The notes under the pieces are model-generated. The model had not been told where the DNA came from and made no database searches. It saw only the letters and a list, made by a program, of their open reading frames with translations. Below are positions 8,286 through 15,629 of a stretch of 37,449 nt of DNA, piece after piece (the first letter of the stretch is position 1; each line of letters begins with the position of its first letter). A program made the translations under genes and the position numbers. Source of the DNA: Puniceicoccus vermicola (GTDB taxonomy: Bacteria; Verrucomicrobiota; Verrucomicrobiia; Opitutales; Puniceicoccaceae); assembly GCF_014230055.1 (NCBI RefSeq), contig NZ_JACHVA010000140.1, positions 1 to 37,449 of the forward strand. Reading direction: 5' to 3'.

Positions 8286-8296
8286 ATTGCCATTTT

Positions 8297-8323
8297 TTTA
8301 ATTAACACCTCTTCTTAATTAAA
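8297..8323. promoter_or_regulatory. Perfect 9-bp inverted repeat upstream of fic (site 2)
   Basis: TTTAATTAA (8297-8305) and TTAATTAAA (8315-8323) are exact reverse complements, again with a 9-base spacer, 24 bases before the fic start codon. The equal spacing to site 1 suggests two binding sites for one dimeric regulator. Confidence 0.6.
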
Positions 8324-8346
8324 TTTTTGTACTCCCCGAGAAACCA

Positions 8347-9480
8347 ATGAAAAACTATAATTCAGGAACTTGGCAGAAACGGCTAGGGTTCAAGAGCTTC
8401 CATCCTTCGAGAATCAACCGCCCATGGGCAATTGACGACTCCCGGGTACTTGAATCGCTTAGCCGAGCCGATCGCCAACTCGGTCGGCTGGACATGTTTT
8501 CCGAATATGTTCCAAATTTGGATCTTTTCGTCCATATGCATGTCATCAAGGAGGCCACCGAGTCCAGCCGCATTGAAGATACACATACCGAAATAGAGGA
8601 AGCCATTCTCCCCGAGGAGGAAATTCAAGAAGAACGCCGAGACGATTGGCGAGAAGTGAAAAACTACATTCGTGGTATGAATACCGCGATCGAACGCTTG
8701 AAGACTCTGCCCTTTTCCAACCGCCTTCTGTGCGAGGCTCACGCTACTCTCATGGAAGGCGTTCGTGGAGAACACAAAACGCCCGGAGAATTTCGCCGCA
8801 GTCAAAATTGGATCGGTGGTTCCAACCCAGGCAACGCTCGCTTCGTGCCTCCTCCGGCAGAAGATGTCTCCGACCTGATGGGCGACCTCGAGAGCTTTGC
8901 CCACAACGAAGACCTCCACCTTCCTCCCTTGTTTCGGGTCGCGTTGATGCACTACCAGTTCGAGACCATCCATCCCTTTCTTGACGGGAACGGACGAATC
9001 GGGCGCCTCATGGTCCCACTCTACCTAGTCGCACAAGATATTCTAAAGGCTCCCGTCCTCTATCTATCCGACTACCTCGAACGAAATCGCGAAGAATATT
9101 ACGAAAGGCTGACCCGCGTGCGGGAACGGAATGTCATCGGGGAGTGGCTGGTCTTCTTCCTCGACGGACTGGCCGAAACTGCTGCTAACGGCGTGAAAAC
9201 CTTTAATGAGATCCTCCGTTTCAAATCTCAGTGGGAGAAGGAGATCGCTGCTTGGAAACCACAGGCTCAGTCTGGACTTATCCTCCTTGAGTTCCTATTC
9301 GGCCAAGTATGGGTCAACGCCAAAATGGTCGCCAGCGCGACTGGCGTCTCTCAGCCGACTGCCTACAAACTAATCGAGCGCTTCGTCCAGTGCGGCTTGC
9401 TGGTAGAAATGACCGGAGCTAAAAGAGACCGCATCTTCCTCTTCGACGCCTACCTAAAACTCTACCGGCGCGAGGATTGA
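8347..9480 (+). CDS. Fic-domain protein adenylyltransferase with C-terminal winged HTH
   Basis: A 377-aa Fic protein that would transfer AMP (or a related nucleotide moiety) from a nucleotide to a hydroxyl side chain of a target protein. The active-site motif HPFLDGNGRIGR is complete at residues 209-220. The inhibitory helix SSRIEDTHTE (73-82) carries the blocking Glu77, placing it in the self-inhibited class with the motif N-terminal to the Fic core. Residues about 322-365 (AKMVASATGVSQPTAYKLIERF) look like a winged helix-turn-helix, as in the large Fic/DUF4172-like cytoplasmic group. It is a single gene with no antitoxin-like neighbour. Two perfect inverted repeats just upstream suggest that the protein's own HTH may bind there. 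The ATG start fits the N-terminus of homologues; CGAGAAACC is only a weak Shine-Dalgarno. Confidence 0.92.
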   Translation: MKNYNSGTWQKRLGFKSFHPSRINRPWAIDDSRVLESLSRADRQLGRLDMFSEYVPNLDLFVHMHVIKEATESSRIEDTHTEIEEAILPEEEIQEERRDDWREVKNYIRGMNTAIERLKTLPFSNRLLCEAHATLMEGVRGEHKTPGEFRRSQNWIGGSNPGNARFVPPPAEDVSDLMGDLESFAHNEDLHLPPLFRVALMHYQFETIHPFLDGNGRIGRLMVPLYLVAQDILKAPVLYLSDYLERNREEYYERLTRVRERNVIGEWLVFFLDGLAETAANGVKTFNEILRFKSQWEKEIAAWKPQAQSGLILLEFLFGQVWVNAKMVASATGVSQPTAYKLIERFVQCGLLVEMTGAKRDRIFLFDAYLKLYRRED

Positions 9481-9547
9481 TTCGGAAGAGTAATCCCCCC
9501 CTCATCCCCGATTGACCGGCGGCTCCGAAAACTCCTTACTCGAATCG

Positions 9548-10774
9548 ATGGCATGGAGGATTCGTGAGCACGTTCTCTCAGGGGAAATCGACAACCGGGT
9601 GAAGGGGCGGATTCGCGGTGTCCTCCATCTGGCAGGTTCCCCGAATCCCATCACCCTCGACCTTGAGGGAAACGCCCACCCGGATCTCGCCGGTTCGTCC
9701 ATCCGATTCCGTAATCCCCGGGCGACCGAGGCCTCCCTCGAAGGCTTTCCCCGGGAGCAGACCGGCCGGGCCGGGGACATCACCGCCTCCCATCGGGTAA
9801 AGGATCTTCTTGTTTCCACCGAGGAGTTCCTCGCCATGAGCGAGGAAGAACGCAGCACCGCCTACCGCTGGGCGAACTGCCTCTACCTCGAATGGTATTC
9901 CCCTCAATCGTGCCGGGTTGTCATGGAGGGGATCGGCTATGAAATTGAGTGGGTCGAGGGTCCGTTGTGGCAAATCAGTGAGGACGATCTCCGCGAGCAG
10001 GCCGGGCGGACGGATGACGCGATGGAAGAGTTTCTCGAGAACGTCGCCGGGGCCTTGGCCGACAGCGAAAGCTCCGGACCCTCGGAGACCGACGAAGTCA
10101 TCCCTCCCGAGGAAGCCGCAGCCGACGCGGAGGCCGACCGGATGGATCTGCTGAACGACCGCATCCTCCGCCGGGTGGAAAAAGAGGGCCCCTCCGAATG
10201 GGACCGCATTCACGAAGAAGAAGCGGCACGACTCCGGAAAGAGCGGGGAGAACCCGACCCCACCCCGCTGACTCCGGAAGAAGAAGCCGTCCGCGCCGAG
10301 TGGATCGAGGAAACGAACGCCGCCGCGCGGGAAGCCGCCGAGGAGGTGCAAGCCGATTCCTGGAAAGACGAAGAACCCCCGGAGCATCCCCTCGCGCTCG
10401 AGTGCAAGGAATTCGCCCTCGCCCTGCGCAAGCAGGACATCCTTCCGAAGAACGCTTCCGACGAACACCCCCTGTGGGAGATTGCCAACGGCGCCCTTTT
10501 CGCCTCCGGCAAGCTGGCCGGCGCCCTCAACGGCTGCCTGGACGGAGAGGAATGGCCCCCCGATCCCCTAACGGCCCCCAGCGTCCTCGTCTTCCTCAAG
10601 AAAGCCCGCCACTTCCTCCAGGACGCTCTGCGGGGACTCGATTCGGCCGACGAGGAAAACCTCCTCAGCCTCCAATGGCGCACCGACACCCGCACCCGCC
10701 TCACCGCGATTCTCGACGGCACCGAGCAGTTGATCCAAGAAGCCCGCAGGAGCCTGACGAATCCGGAGGATTAG
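9548..10774 (+). CDS. Conserved acidic protein of unknown function
   Basis: 408 aa if the ATG at 9548 (MAWRIREHVLSGEIDNRVKG) is used; a TTG at 9512 would add 12 residues. I recall similar N-termini (WRIREHVxxGEIDNRxKGRV-GxxxLxGxxxPxxLxLxGNxxxDLAG) in hypothetical proteins of Verrucomicrobiota and Planctomycetota, but know no function. Residues 1-90 look like a beta-rich domain. Residues 110-150 (YRWANCLYLEWYSPQSCRVV) are the second conserved block. Residues about 165-300 are very rich in Glu, Asp, Ala and Arg, probably disordered or coiled coil. The C-terminal 110 residues are helical (FALALRKQDILP, ALFASGKLAGALNG, ARHFLQDALRGLD) and resemble a helical-bundle domain. It has no signal peptide or membrane helix, so it is cytoplasmic. 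It is a single gene, not obviously linked to fic. Confidence 0.8.
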   Translation: MAWRIREHVLSGEIDNRVKGRIRGVLHLAGSPNPITLDLEGNAHPDLAGSSIRFRNPRATEASLEGFPREQTGRAGDITASHRVKDLLVSTEEFLAMSEEERSTAYRWANCLYLEWYSPQSCRVVMEGIGYEIEWVEGPLWQISEDDLREQAGRTDDAMEEFLENVAGALADSESSGPSETDEVIPPEEAAADAEADRMDLLNDRILRRVEKEGPSEWDRIHEEEAARLRKERGEPDPTPLTPEEEAVRAEWIEETNAAAREAAEEVQADSWKDEEPPEHPLALECKEFALALRKQDILPKNASDEHPLWEIANGALFASGKLAGALNGCLDGEEWPPDPLTAPSVLVFLKKARHFLQDALRGLDSADEENLLSLQWRTDTRTRLTAILDGTEQLIQEARRSLTNPED

Positions 10775-10789
10775 ACGGTCGCCCCCCTC

Positions 10790-10945
10790 TGACCTGTCCT
10801 GAGCCTTGCTAGCCGTGAGCTTGTCGAACGGCCGAATGGTCGAAGGGCTTCCGCCTCCTGACCTCTGACATCAGACCTCCGTCCTCTCTCTGCTCTCTGG
10901 CTTGCCCTGAGCCAGCCGAAGGGCCTCTACCCCCTGCTCCAATTT
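10790..10945 (+). repeat. Dispersed 'GAGC..TTGTCGAA' repeat, copy 1
   Basis: CTGAGCCTTGCTAGCCGTGA, a GCTTGTCGAACGG block and GAATGGTCGAAGGGCTTC recur with changes at 11920-11995. Short TGAGC/GTCGAA repeats of this kind are common between genes in many bacteria. There is no gene here; the next one starts at 11029. Confidence 0.55.
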
Positions 10946-11028
10946 CAATTTTACACTTTTTCGACGCAGCCTATGCTCCAAAAAAGAATGCTCCTTTCTG
11001 AGCCTTCGCCCCCCCCCCTTCCCCTCAC

Positions 11029-11874
11029 ATGACCCCCCGGATCGGCAATCTTCTACTCTTTACTACCGTTCTTCTGGTCATTCCGATATGCCTCGCAGCA
11101 TCGACGAGAGGTCTCGCCCGACAAGCTGCCAGCGCTTCAGATCTGCGGCAGATTGCCATCACTTTCGTAATTCGCTACTCCTCGGATGAAAACGCCTACA
11201 AGCCGGAAGACCTCCAGACGATGCCCGACCTGCTCAGAGAACTGGCCGCAGCGGATCTTAAAGACGCCTTTCTGTTTCTAAGCCGCGAGGATCTTGAGCA
11301 CATCGACCGGACACCCCCAAGAATCATCGCCCCTCTCCCAGCAGAGAACCAGACGACGATCGAGTTATTTCCCGAGCTTCTGGAATTTCCCATCGCGTTC
11401 TCCGTAGCCATCTATCCGGATCTCCATAGAGAAGCCTCCAAGACGCCACTCTTCTGGACGCGAGGCCTGCATCGCTTCCATAGCTTCAACCGTCCCTACG
11501 GCGGACACATCGCTTTCCTCGATGGACACATCCAATACTTCGAGGGAGATGCCGACTCACCCAACGAGGAACTCGAATACTATTTCGGTCCCGAATCGCC
11601 TTTTACCGACGCGCTCCGCATTCTCGAGCACGACCCCGAAGGCTGGGCGTCTCGAGATCTAGGCCCGCTCCCCGTCCGCGTCGCAGCCGCCCTGCTCTCG
11701 GACAAGCGAACGCAAAAGATCAAATTTTACCTCTGGAGACTCGTCCCATGCGCAGTCGTCGGCGCAATCGCAGCTGCCTTCCCCGCCCCATCGACCACCA
11801 CCCGGGCCGTTCGTTTCTTTGTCTTCGCCGCTCTAGCGTTCATCCCCATTGCCCTACTCGTCCCCAGTGTCTAA
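11029..11874 (+). CDS. Pseudopilin-like membrane protein with 'GGHIAFLDGH' motif
   Basis: 281 aa. An N-terminal hydrophobic segment (residues 6-24, LLLFTTVLLVIPICLAA) is a signal anchor or signal peptide, followed by QAASASDLRQIAITFVIRYSS, which resembles the start of the soluble part of the DUF1559/type II secretion G-like proteins abundant in PVC-group bacteria. Residues 159-171 (GGHIAFLDGHIQYFE) match the conserved C-terminal 'DGH' signature of those proteins. Unlike typical members it continues with two more hydrophobic helices (about 231-250 and 257-278) that would place the C-terminus back in the membrane. The canonical Gly/Phe-Thr-Leu prepilin cleavage motif is not seen. It is probably a membrane-anchored periplasmic protein of unknown role. 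It stands alone between two copies of the same repeat. Confidence 0.65.
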   Translation: MTPRIGNLLLFTTVLLVIPICLAASTRGLARQAASASDLRQIAITFVIRYSSDENAYKPEDLQTMPDLLRELAAADLKDAFLFLSREDLEHIDRTPPRIIAPLPAENQTTIELFPELLEFPIAFSVAIYPDLHREASKTPLFWTRGLHRFHSFNRPYGGHIAFLDGHIQYFEGDADSPNEELEYYFGPESPFTDALRILEHDPEGWASRDLGPLPVRVAAALLSDKRTQKIKFYLWRLVPCAVVGAIAAAFPAPSTTTRAVRFFVFAALAFIPIALLVPSV

Positions 11875-11919
11875 GAATTCGCCTTCTTCAAAATTGGACC
11901 TCCGTCCTCTGTGCTCTGA

Positions 11920-11995
11920 CTTGTACTGAGCCTTATTAGCCGTGATCTTTGCCTGCCGTAAACTTGTCGAACGGTCGAATGGTCGAAAGGCTTCT
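11920..11995 (+). repeat. Dispersed 'GAGC..TTGTCGAA' repeat, copy 2
   Basis: Second copy of the repeat at 10790-10865, with CTGAGCCTTATTAGCCGTGA, then ACTTGTCGAACGG and GAATGGTCGAAAGGCTTC. Together the two copies flank the pseudopilin-like gene as direct repeats. Confidence 0.5.
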
Positions 11996-12128
11996 GGCCC
12001 ATGATCTCTGACCTCTGGCTTATGCCCTCCGCCGGATGAGCTTTACAATAAGATCACAAGTTTCTACTTTGGAGCAAAATGACGGCAATCCAGCCCTTAC
12101 CGATTCCCCAAGATTTTTAAACTAAGCC

Positions 12129-12470
12129 ATGGTGACCAGCCCCCAGCTTGAGAAACAAAACAATCTCAAGCGCAATCGCAGTTTGAGATGGGAGAAGCCC
12201 TACAATCCGGCCTTGATTCCGGCCTCCCTCGATTCCATTCAGTGCGGAGACTGCCAAGACAATACCGTCTACAAAGTCAGCGAGGACTGCAACAGCGCAC
12301 TCGCATGGCACGAAAACATCGCCGAACAATACCAAATCGTCGCCAAATCTGAAGCCCGCACCACCACCACCACCATCGACCACCTCGATGTCGAATTCGA
12401 CCGCAAAATCACCCGCTCCAACCGCCTCCGCCATTCCACCCTCGCCGCCGCTTTCTCCGGCAGAATCTAA
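12129..12470 (+). pseudogene. Chimeric remnant: HNH-endonuclease N-terminus joined to a type I HsdS C-terminus
   Basis: A 113-codon frame made of two recognisable pieces. Residues about 8-50 (QLEKQNNLKRNRSLRWEKPY, then NPALI...LDSIQCGDCQDNTVY) resemble the start of an HNH-type endonuclease and the fragment at 7715. Residues about 66-113 (AEQYQIVAKSEA..., DRKITRSNRLRHSTLAAAFS) match the very end of type I restriction specificity subunits, whose usual form is AEQxxIVxxxE...RLRQSILxxAFSGRL. No target recognition domain or nuclease site remains, so it is a deletion fusion. It stops 12 bases before the OLD-type gene, so it may now act only as its leader. It shows that a type I restriction locus once stood here. 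Confidence 0.6.
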
Positions 12471-12482
12471 CTCCAATTATCT

Positions 12483-14333
12483 ATGCAGCTCACCAGTGTC
12501 ACCATTTCCAATTTCCGAGGATACCACGCTCCTACAAAAATTGCCGTCGATGACATGACGATGATCGTCGGGCGAAACGACTCCGGTAAATCTTCAATCT
12601 TTGACGCTCTGGACATCTTTTTCGGCAACTCGAAACTCGACGCCGATGATCGCAACAAGGCAAGCGGAGAGGATTCCGAAATCTCGATCATTTGCACGTT
12701 CAAGCGCCTTCCGGTTCATGTGGATCTCGATGGAGGCCACCCGACGACTCTCCAAAAGGAGCACCTATTGAACAGCGACGGCGAACTTGAGATCAAGAAA
12801 GTCTATAAAGGAAAGACCCCGGCTCTTAAGCAGATCTATGCAGTTGCCGAGCATCCTGAGCACGAATCAGTTCGAGAACTCCTAGCCCTGAAACGCACCC
12901 AACTTCGGCAGCTAGCCGGCGATCTAGGCGTTGATTTGACTGATGTGAACGAGGCAATCAACTCAGAGCTTCGTGCTGCGATTCGAAGCTCTGTTCAGCC
13001 TCTTACCACAAGGAGAACGGAGGTTCCCCTCGACAAAGAAGACGCAAAAGCGATCTGGCAAAAGGTCGAGCCATTATTTCCCGTGTTCGCACTGTTTCGA
13101 TCAGATCGTGACAGCAAGGACGGCGACGACGAGGCGCAAGATCCGCTCAAGGCAGCCGTTGAATTGGCCATTAAGGATAAGACTTCCGAACTCGACACCG
13201 TCTTCGACTACGTCCAATCGGAGGTTCAGAAGATTGCCGACGCAACCCTTAAGAAGCTGAGAGAGATGGACCCTACGTTGGCCAACGAGCTTAAGCCACG
13301 ATTCGATAAACCTGCTTGGCACAAACTCTTCAAAGCGAGCATTACTGGAGATTCAGAGATTCCGATCAATAAGCGAGGCAGCGGTGTTCGACGCTTGATT
13401 CTCCTAAACTTCTTTCGGGCAAAAGCTGCGAGACTTATAGAGGAGAGAAAGGCGCCCAGCGCGATTTACGCGGTTGAAGAACCGGAAACCAGCCAGCATC
13501 CACACAACCAACGCATCCTACTCCGCGCGTTGGAGGAACTCCTTCAAGCCGAACAGTGTCAGGTTATGCTCACAACGCACACACCAATTTTGGCCCGCGT
13601 TGTTGAACTCCCAAAGATCCGGTATGTGAAGGCAGATTTGGCAGGCGGGCGAATGGTTGAAGGGGTAAATGAGCAAAACTGGCAGGTGCTCGCGTCAGAC
13701 CTCGGAGTACTTCCAGAAACCATGGTGAAGCTCTTTGTCTGTGTTGAGGGCAAGCACGACATACCTTTTCTCCTGAATTTGTGCGATGCGCTTCGAGCCG
13801 ATGGAATGGCTCTCCCTGACCTCCGGAGACTGGAGATTGACGGATACTTGATCTTCGCGCCGCTAGGTGGTGCAAATCTGGTCCTCTGGAGTAACCGGCT
13901 TGGCAACCTGCTCAAACCGGAATTTCACCTCTATGATCGTGACAACCAACCGCCTGCTGATCCGAAATATAAGGACGCAATTGATGCAATAACGGCACGA
14001 GCGGCGGCTGGCGAACCGGTGTTCGCAACAGCAACAGGCAAGCGTGAGATGGAGAACTATGTCCACATCGATGCCATCAATGCAGCGTTAACGGCCCAAG
14101 GGTTTCTCACAGCAAGGACCACGAATTATGCGGACTTCGACGATGTCCCCAATCTGATGAGATCCGAGCTAAACGCAATTTCTCCCCCGCACGCTCAATG
14201 GAACGAGGGCGGCGTCAAAGCATTCATCGCCAATGCCGCGGTCAAAGAAATGAACCAAGCGAGGCTCTCGGCGATCGATCCGGATGGGCATGTCGCAGCA
14301 TGGTTCACAAAGATCGAGGAACTGATGCAATGA
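12483..14333 (+). CDS. OLD-family ATP-dependent nuclease (AAA/ABC ATPase + TOPRIM)
   Basis: 616 aa. The N-terminal SMC/ABC-type ATPase: LTSVTISNFRGY (3-14), Walker A GRNDSGKSS (30-38), a helical insertion (about 120-270), signature-like GSGVRRLILLNFF (299-311), Walker B IYAVEEPETSQHP (328-340) and H-loop TTHTP (364-368). The C-terminal TOPRIM nuclease: Glu422 in FVCVEGKHD, then YDRD (484-487) and REMENY (521-526), the metal-binding pattern of OLD nucleases. The family cuts or nicks DNA under ATP control and includes P2 OLD and GajA of Gabija. No UvrD/GajB helicase follows, so Gabija is not supported. Its TGA overlaps the ATG of the next small gene (ATGA), which argues for a translationally coupled defence cassette with the 57-aa and HNH genes. 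It acts in the cytoplasm. Confidence 0.9.
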   Translation: MQLTSVTISNFRGYHAPTKIAVDDMTMIVGRNDSGKSSIFDALDIFFGNSKLDADDRNKASGEDSEISIICTFKRLPVHVDLDGGHPTTLQKEHLLNSDGELEIKKVYKGKTPALKQIYAVAEHPEHESVRELLALKRTQLRQLAGDLGVDLTDVNEAINSELRAAIRSSVQPLTTRRTEVPLDKEDAKAIWQKVEPLFPVFALFRSDRDSKDGDDEAQDPLKAAVELAIKDKTSELDTVFDYVQSEVQKIADATLKKLREMDPTLANELKPRFDKPAWHKLFKASITGDSEIPINKRGSGVRRLILLNFFRAKAARLIEERKAPSAIYAVEEPETSQHPHNQRILLRALEELLQAEQCQVMLTTHTPILARVVELPKIRYVKADLAGGRMVEGVNEQNWQVLASDLGVLPETMVKLFVCVEGKHDIPFLLNLCDALRADGMALPDLRRLEIDGYLIFAPLGGANLVLWSNRLGNLLKPEFHLYDRDNQPPADPKYKDAIDAITARAAAGEPVFATATGKREMENYVHIDAINAALTAQGFLTARTTNYADFDDVPNLMRSELNAISPPHAQWNEGGVKAFIANAAVKEMNQARLSAIDPDGHVAAWFTKIEELMQ

Positions 14334-14503
14334 GCAACGACAACTCATCCATCGTCTCCAAAGTCAGGTCTTCGGCAAGGCTTCGAATGGCAAGAGACTA
14401 TGCCCGACAGGCAGGAACTACCCTCCTTCTCTTTCCGAGCTACAATGGAGCTTACCGATCACTTGCGTCAAAATCCGGTAAACAAGCATCTCAACTAATA
14501 TGA
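14330..14503 (+). CDS. 57-aa small protein coupled between OLD and HNH nuclease genes
   Basis: Begins at the ATG that shares ATGA with the OLD stop and ends in a TGA that itself overlaps the ATG of the HNH gene (ATGA again at 14500-14503). The product starts MSNDNSSIVSKVRSSARLRM and continues ARDYARQAGTTLLLFPSYNG, ending in SGKQASQLI. It is basic and Ser-rich, with one helix-like half and a short hydrophobic TTLLLFP strand. No family was recognised. It could be a regulator, an immunity-type or adaptor subunit, or a shortened remnant kept to relay ribosomes. The double four-base overlap is the main evidence that it is translated. Confidence 0.6.
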   Translation: MSNDNSSIVSKVRSSARLRMARDYARQAGTTLLLFPSYNGAYRSLASKSGKQASQLI

Positions 14504-15336
14504 AATTCGGGCGACTCCAAAAAAGTTACTTCAACGCCGACGCGGGGGCTTATTCCATAGTCACTGATCGTGAACGGACCGACGGACAGATTACGATCAC
14601 AGAGGCGGATGGAGAGGCGGATATAGTCTTATCAGCACTTGGTGCCTCCAGTATCCCGAGGGGCGCGGCAGCAGGAGCAAGGCAACCGCTTTCGGTCGTT
14701 CAAAAAGACGGAAGCGAAAGAGCCGCATCAGTAACCATCAACTACCCGAAGAACGACGGGAATGAACTAAGAATTTACCGAAACGCTGGCGACGGATTTG
14801 ATTTTGAAACAGGCGATGTGTGGTTTGTCTTCCAAAGGGCAGGCGCCCTTTTGGTTGGGTGCATGCCCGAACCTCAATGGCGGGCAATCGGAACGACTGA
14901 CCCGCACGACGATAGGTTTCAGGCGACCGTTGATTCCACGGACAACAGCCAACCAAAGGGAGTAATTGAATTCGCAGGAAAGAGGTATCCTAGAGATCCC
15001 GCTGTATCAAGACAGGCGATCCTGAATTCGGGCTACATTTGTGAGTTTACTGGTATGGCAACACCCTTCATTTCAAAAAGGACGGGGATGCCATACCTCG
15101 AAGCTCACCACCTGATCCCTCTCGGGTTGCAAGCAGCGTTCAATTTAAACCTCGATTGCGTGGACAACGTGGTGGCACTGAATCCGCTATGGCACAGAGC
15201 GATCCATCACGCCGAACCCAGAATGGTGCAACAAATCCTCACAGATCTAAGCCAGAAAAAAGAAAGTTTTCTGAAAATACACAACGTAGACCAATTTGAA
15301 CTCATCCAACTCTATGGCTGTGAGGAGATTGTGTAG
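14500..15336 (+). CDS. HNH endonuclease with N-terminal putative recognition domain
   Basis: 278 aa. Residues about 178-240 form a beta-beta-alpha-metal (HNH) nuclease: CEFTGM (181-186), YLEAHHLIPLG with His203/His204, the middle DNVVALNPLWH with Asn223, and HRAIHH to His237. The spacing resembles McrA-like enzymes that cut modified DNA. Only one Cys of the usual zinc pairs is evident, so structural zinc is doubtful. Residues 1-150 are beta-rich (LRIYRNAGDGFDFETGDVWF and VFQRAGALLVG), look like a DNA- or base-recognition domain, and were not identified. It is third in the coupled OLD-57aa-HNH cassette. It has no membrane segments. A role as a restriction factor against foreign, perhaps modified, DNA is inferred. 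Confidence 0.8.
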   Translation: MKFGRLQKSYFNADAGAYSIVTDRERTDGQITITEADGEADIVLSALGASSIPRGAAAGARQPLSVVQKDGSERAASVTINYPKNDGNELRIYRNAGDGFDFETGDVWFVFQRAGALLVGCMPEPQWRAIGTTDPHDDRFQATVDSTDNSQPKGVIEFAGKRYPRDPAVSRQAILNSGYICEFTGMATPFISKRTGMPYLEAHHLIPLGLQAAFNLNLDCVDNVVALNPLWHRAIHHAEPRMVQQILTDLSQKKESFLKIHNVDQFELIQLYGCEEIV

Positions 15337-15372
15337 ATTCTTTGATATCTCTCGGCCATTTTCCGGATAGGC

Positions 15373-15404
15373 TTGACAACGTAACGTCACCTACGTCACG
15401 TTAC
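15373..15404 (+). promoter_or_regulatory. Promoter -35 and 24-bp near-perfect palindromic operator
   Basis: TTGACA at 15373-15378 is a consensus -35 box. From 15381 to 15404 runs a 24-bp palindrome with outer arms GTAACGT and ACGTTAC and 10 of 12 base pairs matching. It also contains two direct copies of ACGTCAC nine bases apart (15384 and 15393). The start codon of the RHH-like gene follows at 15409, so a repressor bound here would block the promoter; ribbon-helix-helix proteins bind such sites. No convincing -10 box was found. Confidence 0.65.
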
Positions 15405-15408
15405 CTCT

Positions 15409-15618
15409 ATGCCACAAGGAAAATCCGGAAGAATTATCATCGACGTTGAGCCCGAATTCAAAGAAGAAGTCTATGAAGCCGTTCGTATTCAGGGCTTTAG
15501 CAGCATGAAGGAATGGTTTGTCCAGCAGGCGAAACGCATCTGCGAGGAATCGAAACAACCCTCCTTGAATTTAGTCGCCGAAGATCAGGCCACCTACCCC
15601 GTTCCACAATCCCGCTAA
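15409..15618 (+). CDS. Small RHH-like protein, probable repressor of the restriction operon
   Basis: 69 aa. GRIIIDVEPEFKEEVYEAVR (residues 7-26) followed by IQGFSSMKEWFVQQAKRICE has the shape of a ribbon-helix-helix DNA-binding protein: one basic beta-strand and two helices. I recall similar 60-80-aa proteins next to C5-methyltransferase genes. It starts only 31 bases after a consensus -35 box and five bases after a 24-bp palindrome, so it is probably made from a leaderless or nearly leaderless message and represses itself and the downstream methyltransferase, McrB-like and DUF2357 genes, like a controller protein of restriction systems. It ends 11 bases before the methyltransferase ATG. The assignment rests on pattern and context only. 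Confidence 0.65.
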   Translation: MPQGKSGRIIIDVEPEFKEEVYEAVRIQGFSSMKEWFVQQAKRICEESKQPSLNLVAEDQATYPVPQSR

Positions 15619-15629
15619 ATTTCAGACCC

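Noticed and set aside
9578-10468. 296-codon minus-strand frame opposite the acidic protein
   Set aside because: High-G+C shadow frame with low-complexity Gly/Leu/Phe-rich product; the plus-strand protein has a conserved N-terminus.
12483-15336. Gabija (GajA-GajB) assignment for the OLD gene and its neighbour
   Set aside because: The downstream gene is an HNH nuclease without Walker motifs; no UvrD-like helicase is present.
12129-15336. Complete type I restriction-modification system
   Set aside because: Only the last ~45 residues of an HsdS-like protein are present; no hsdM or hsdR.
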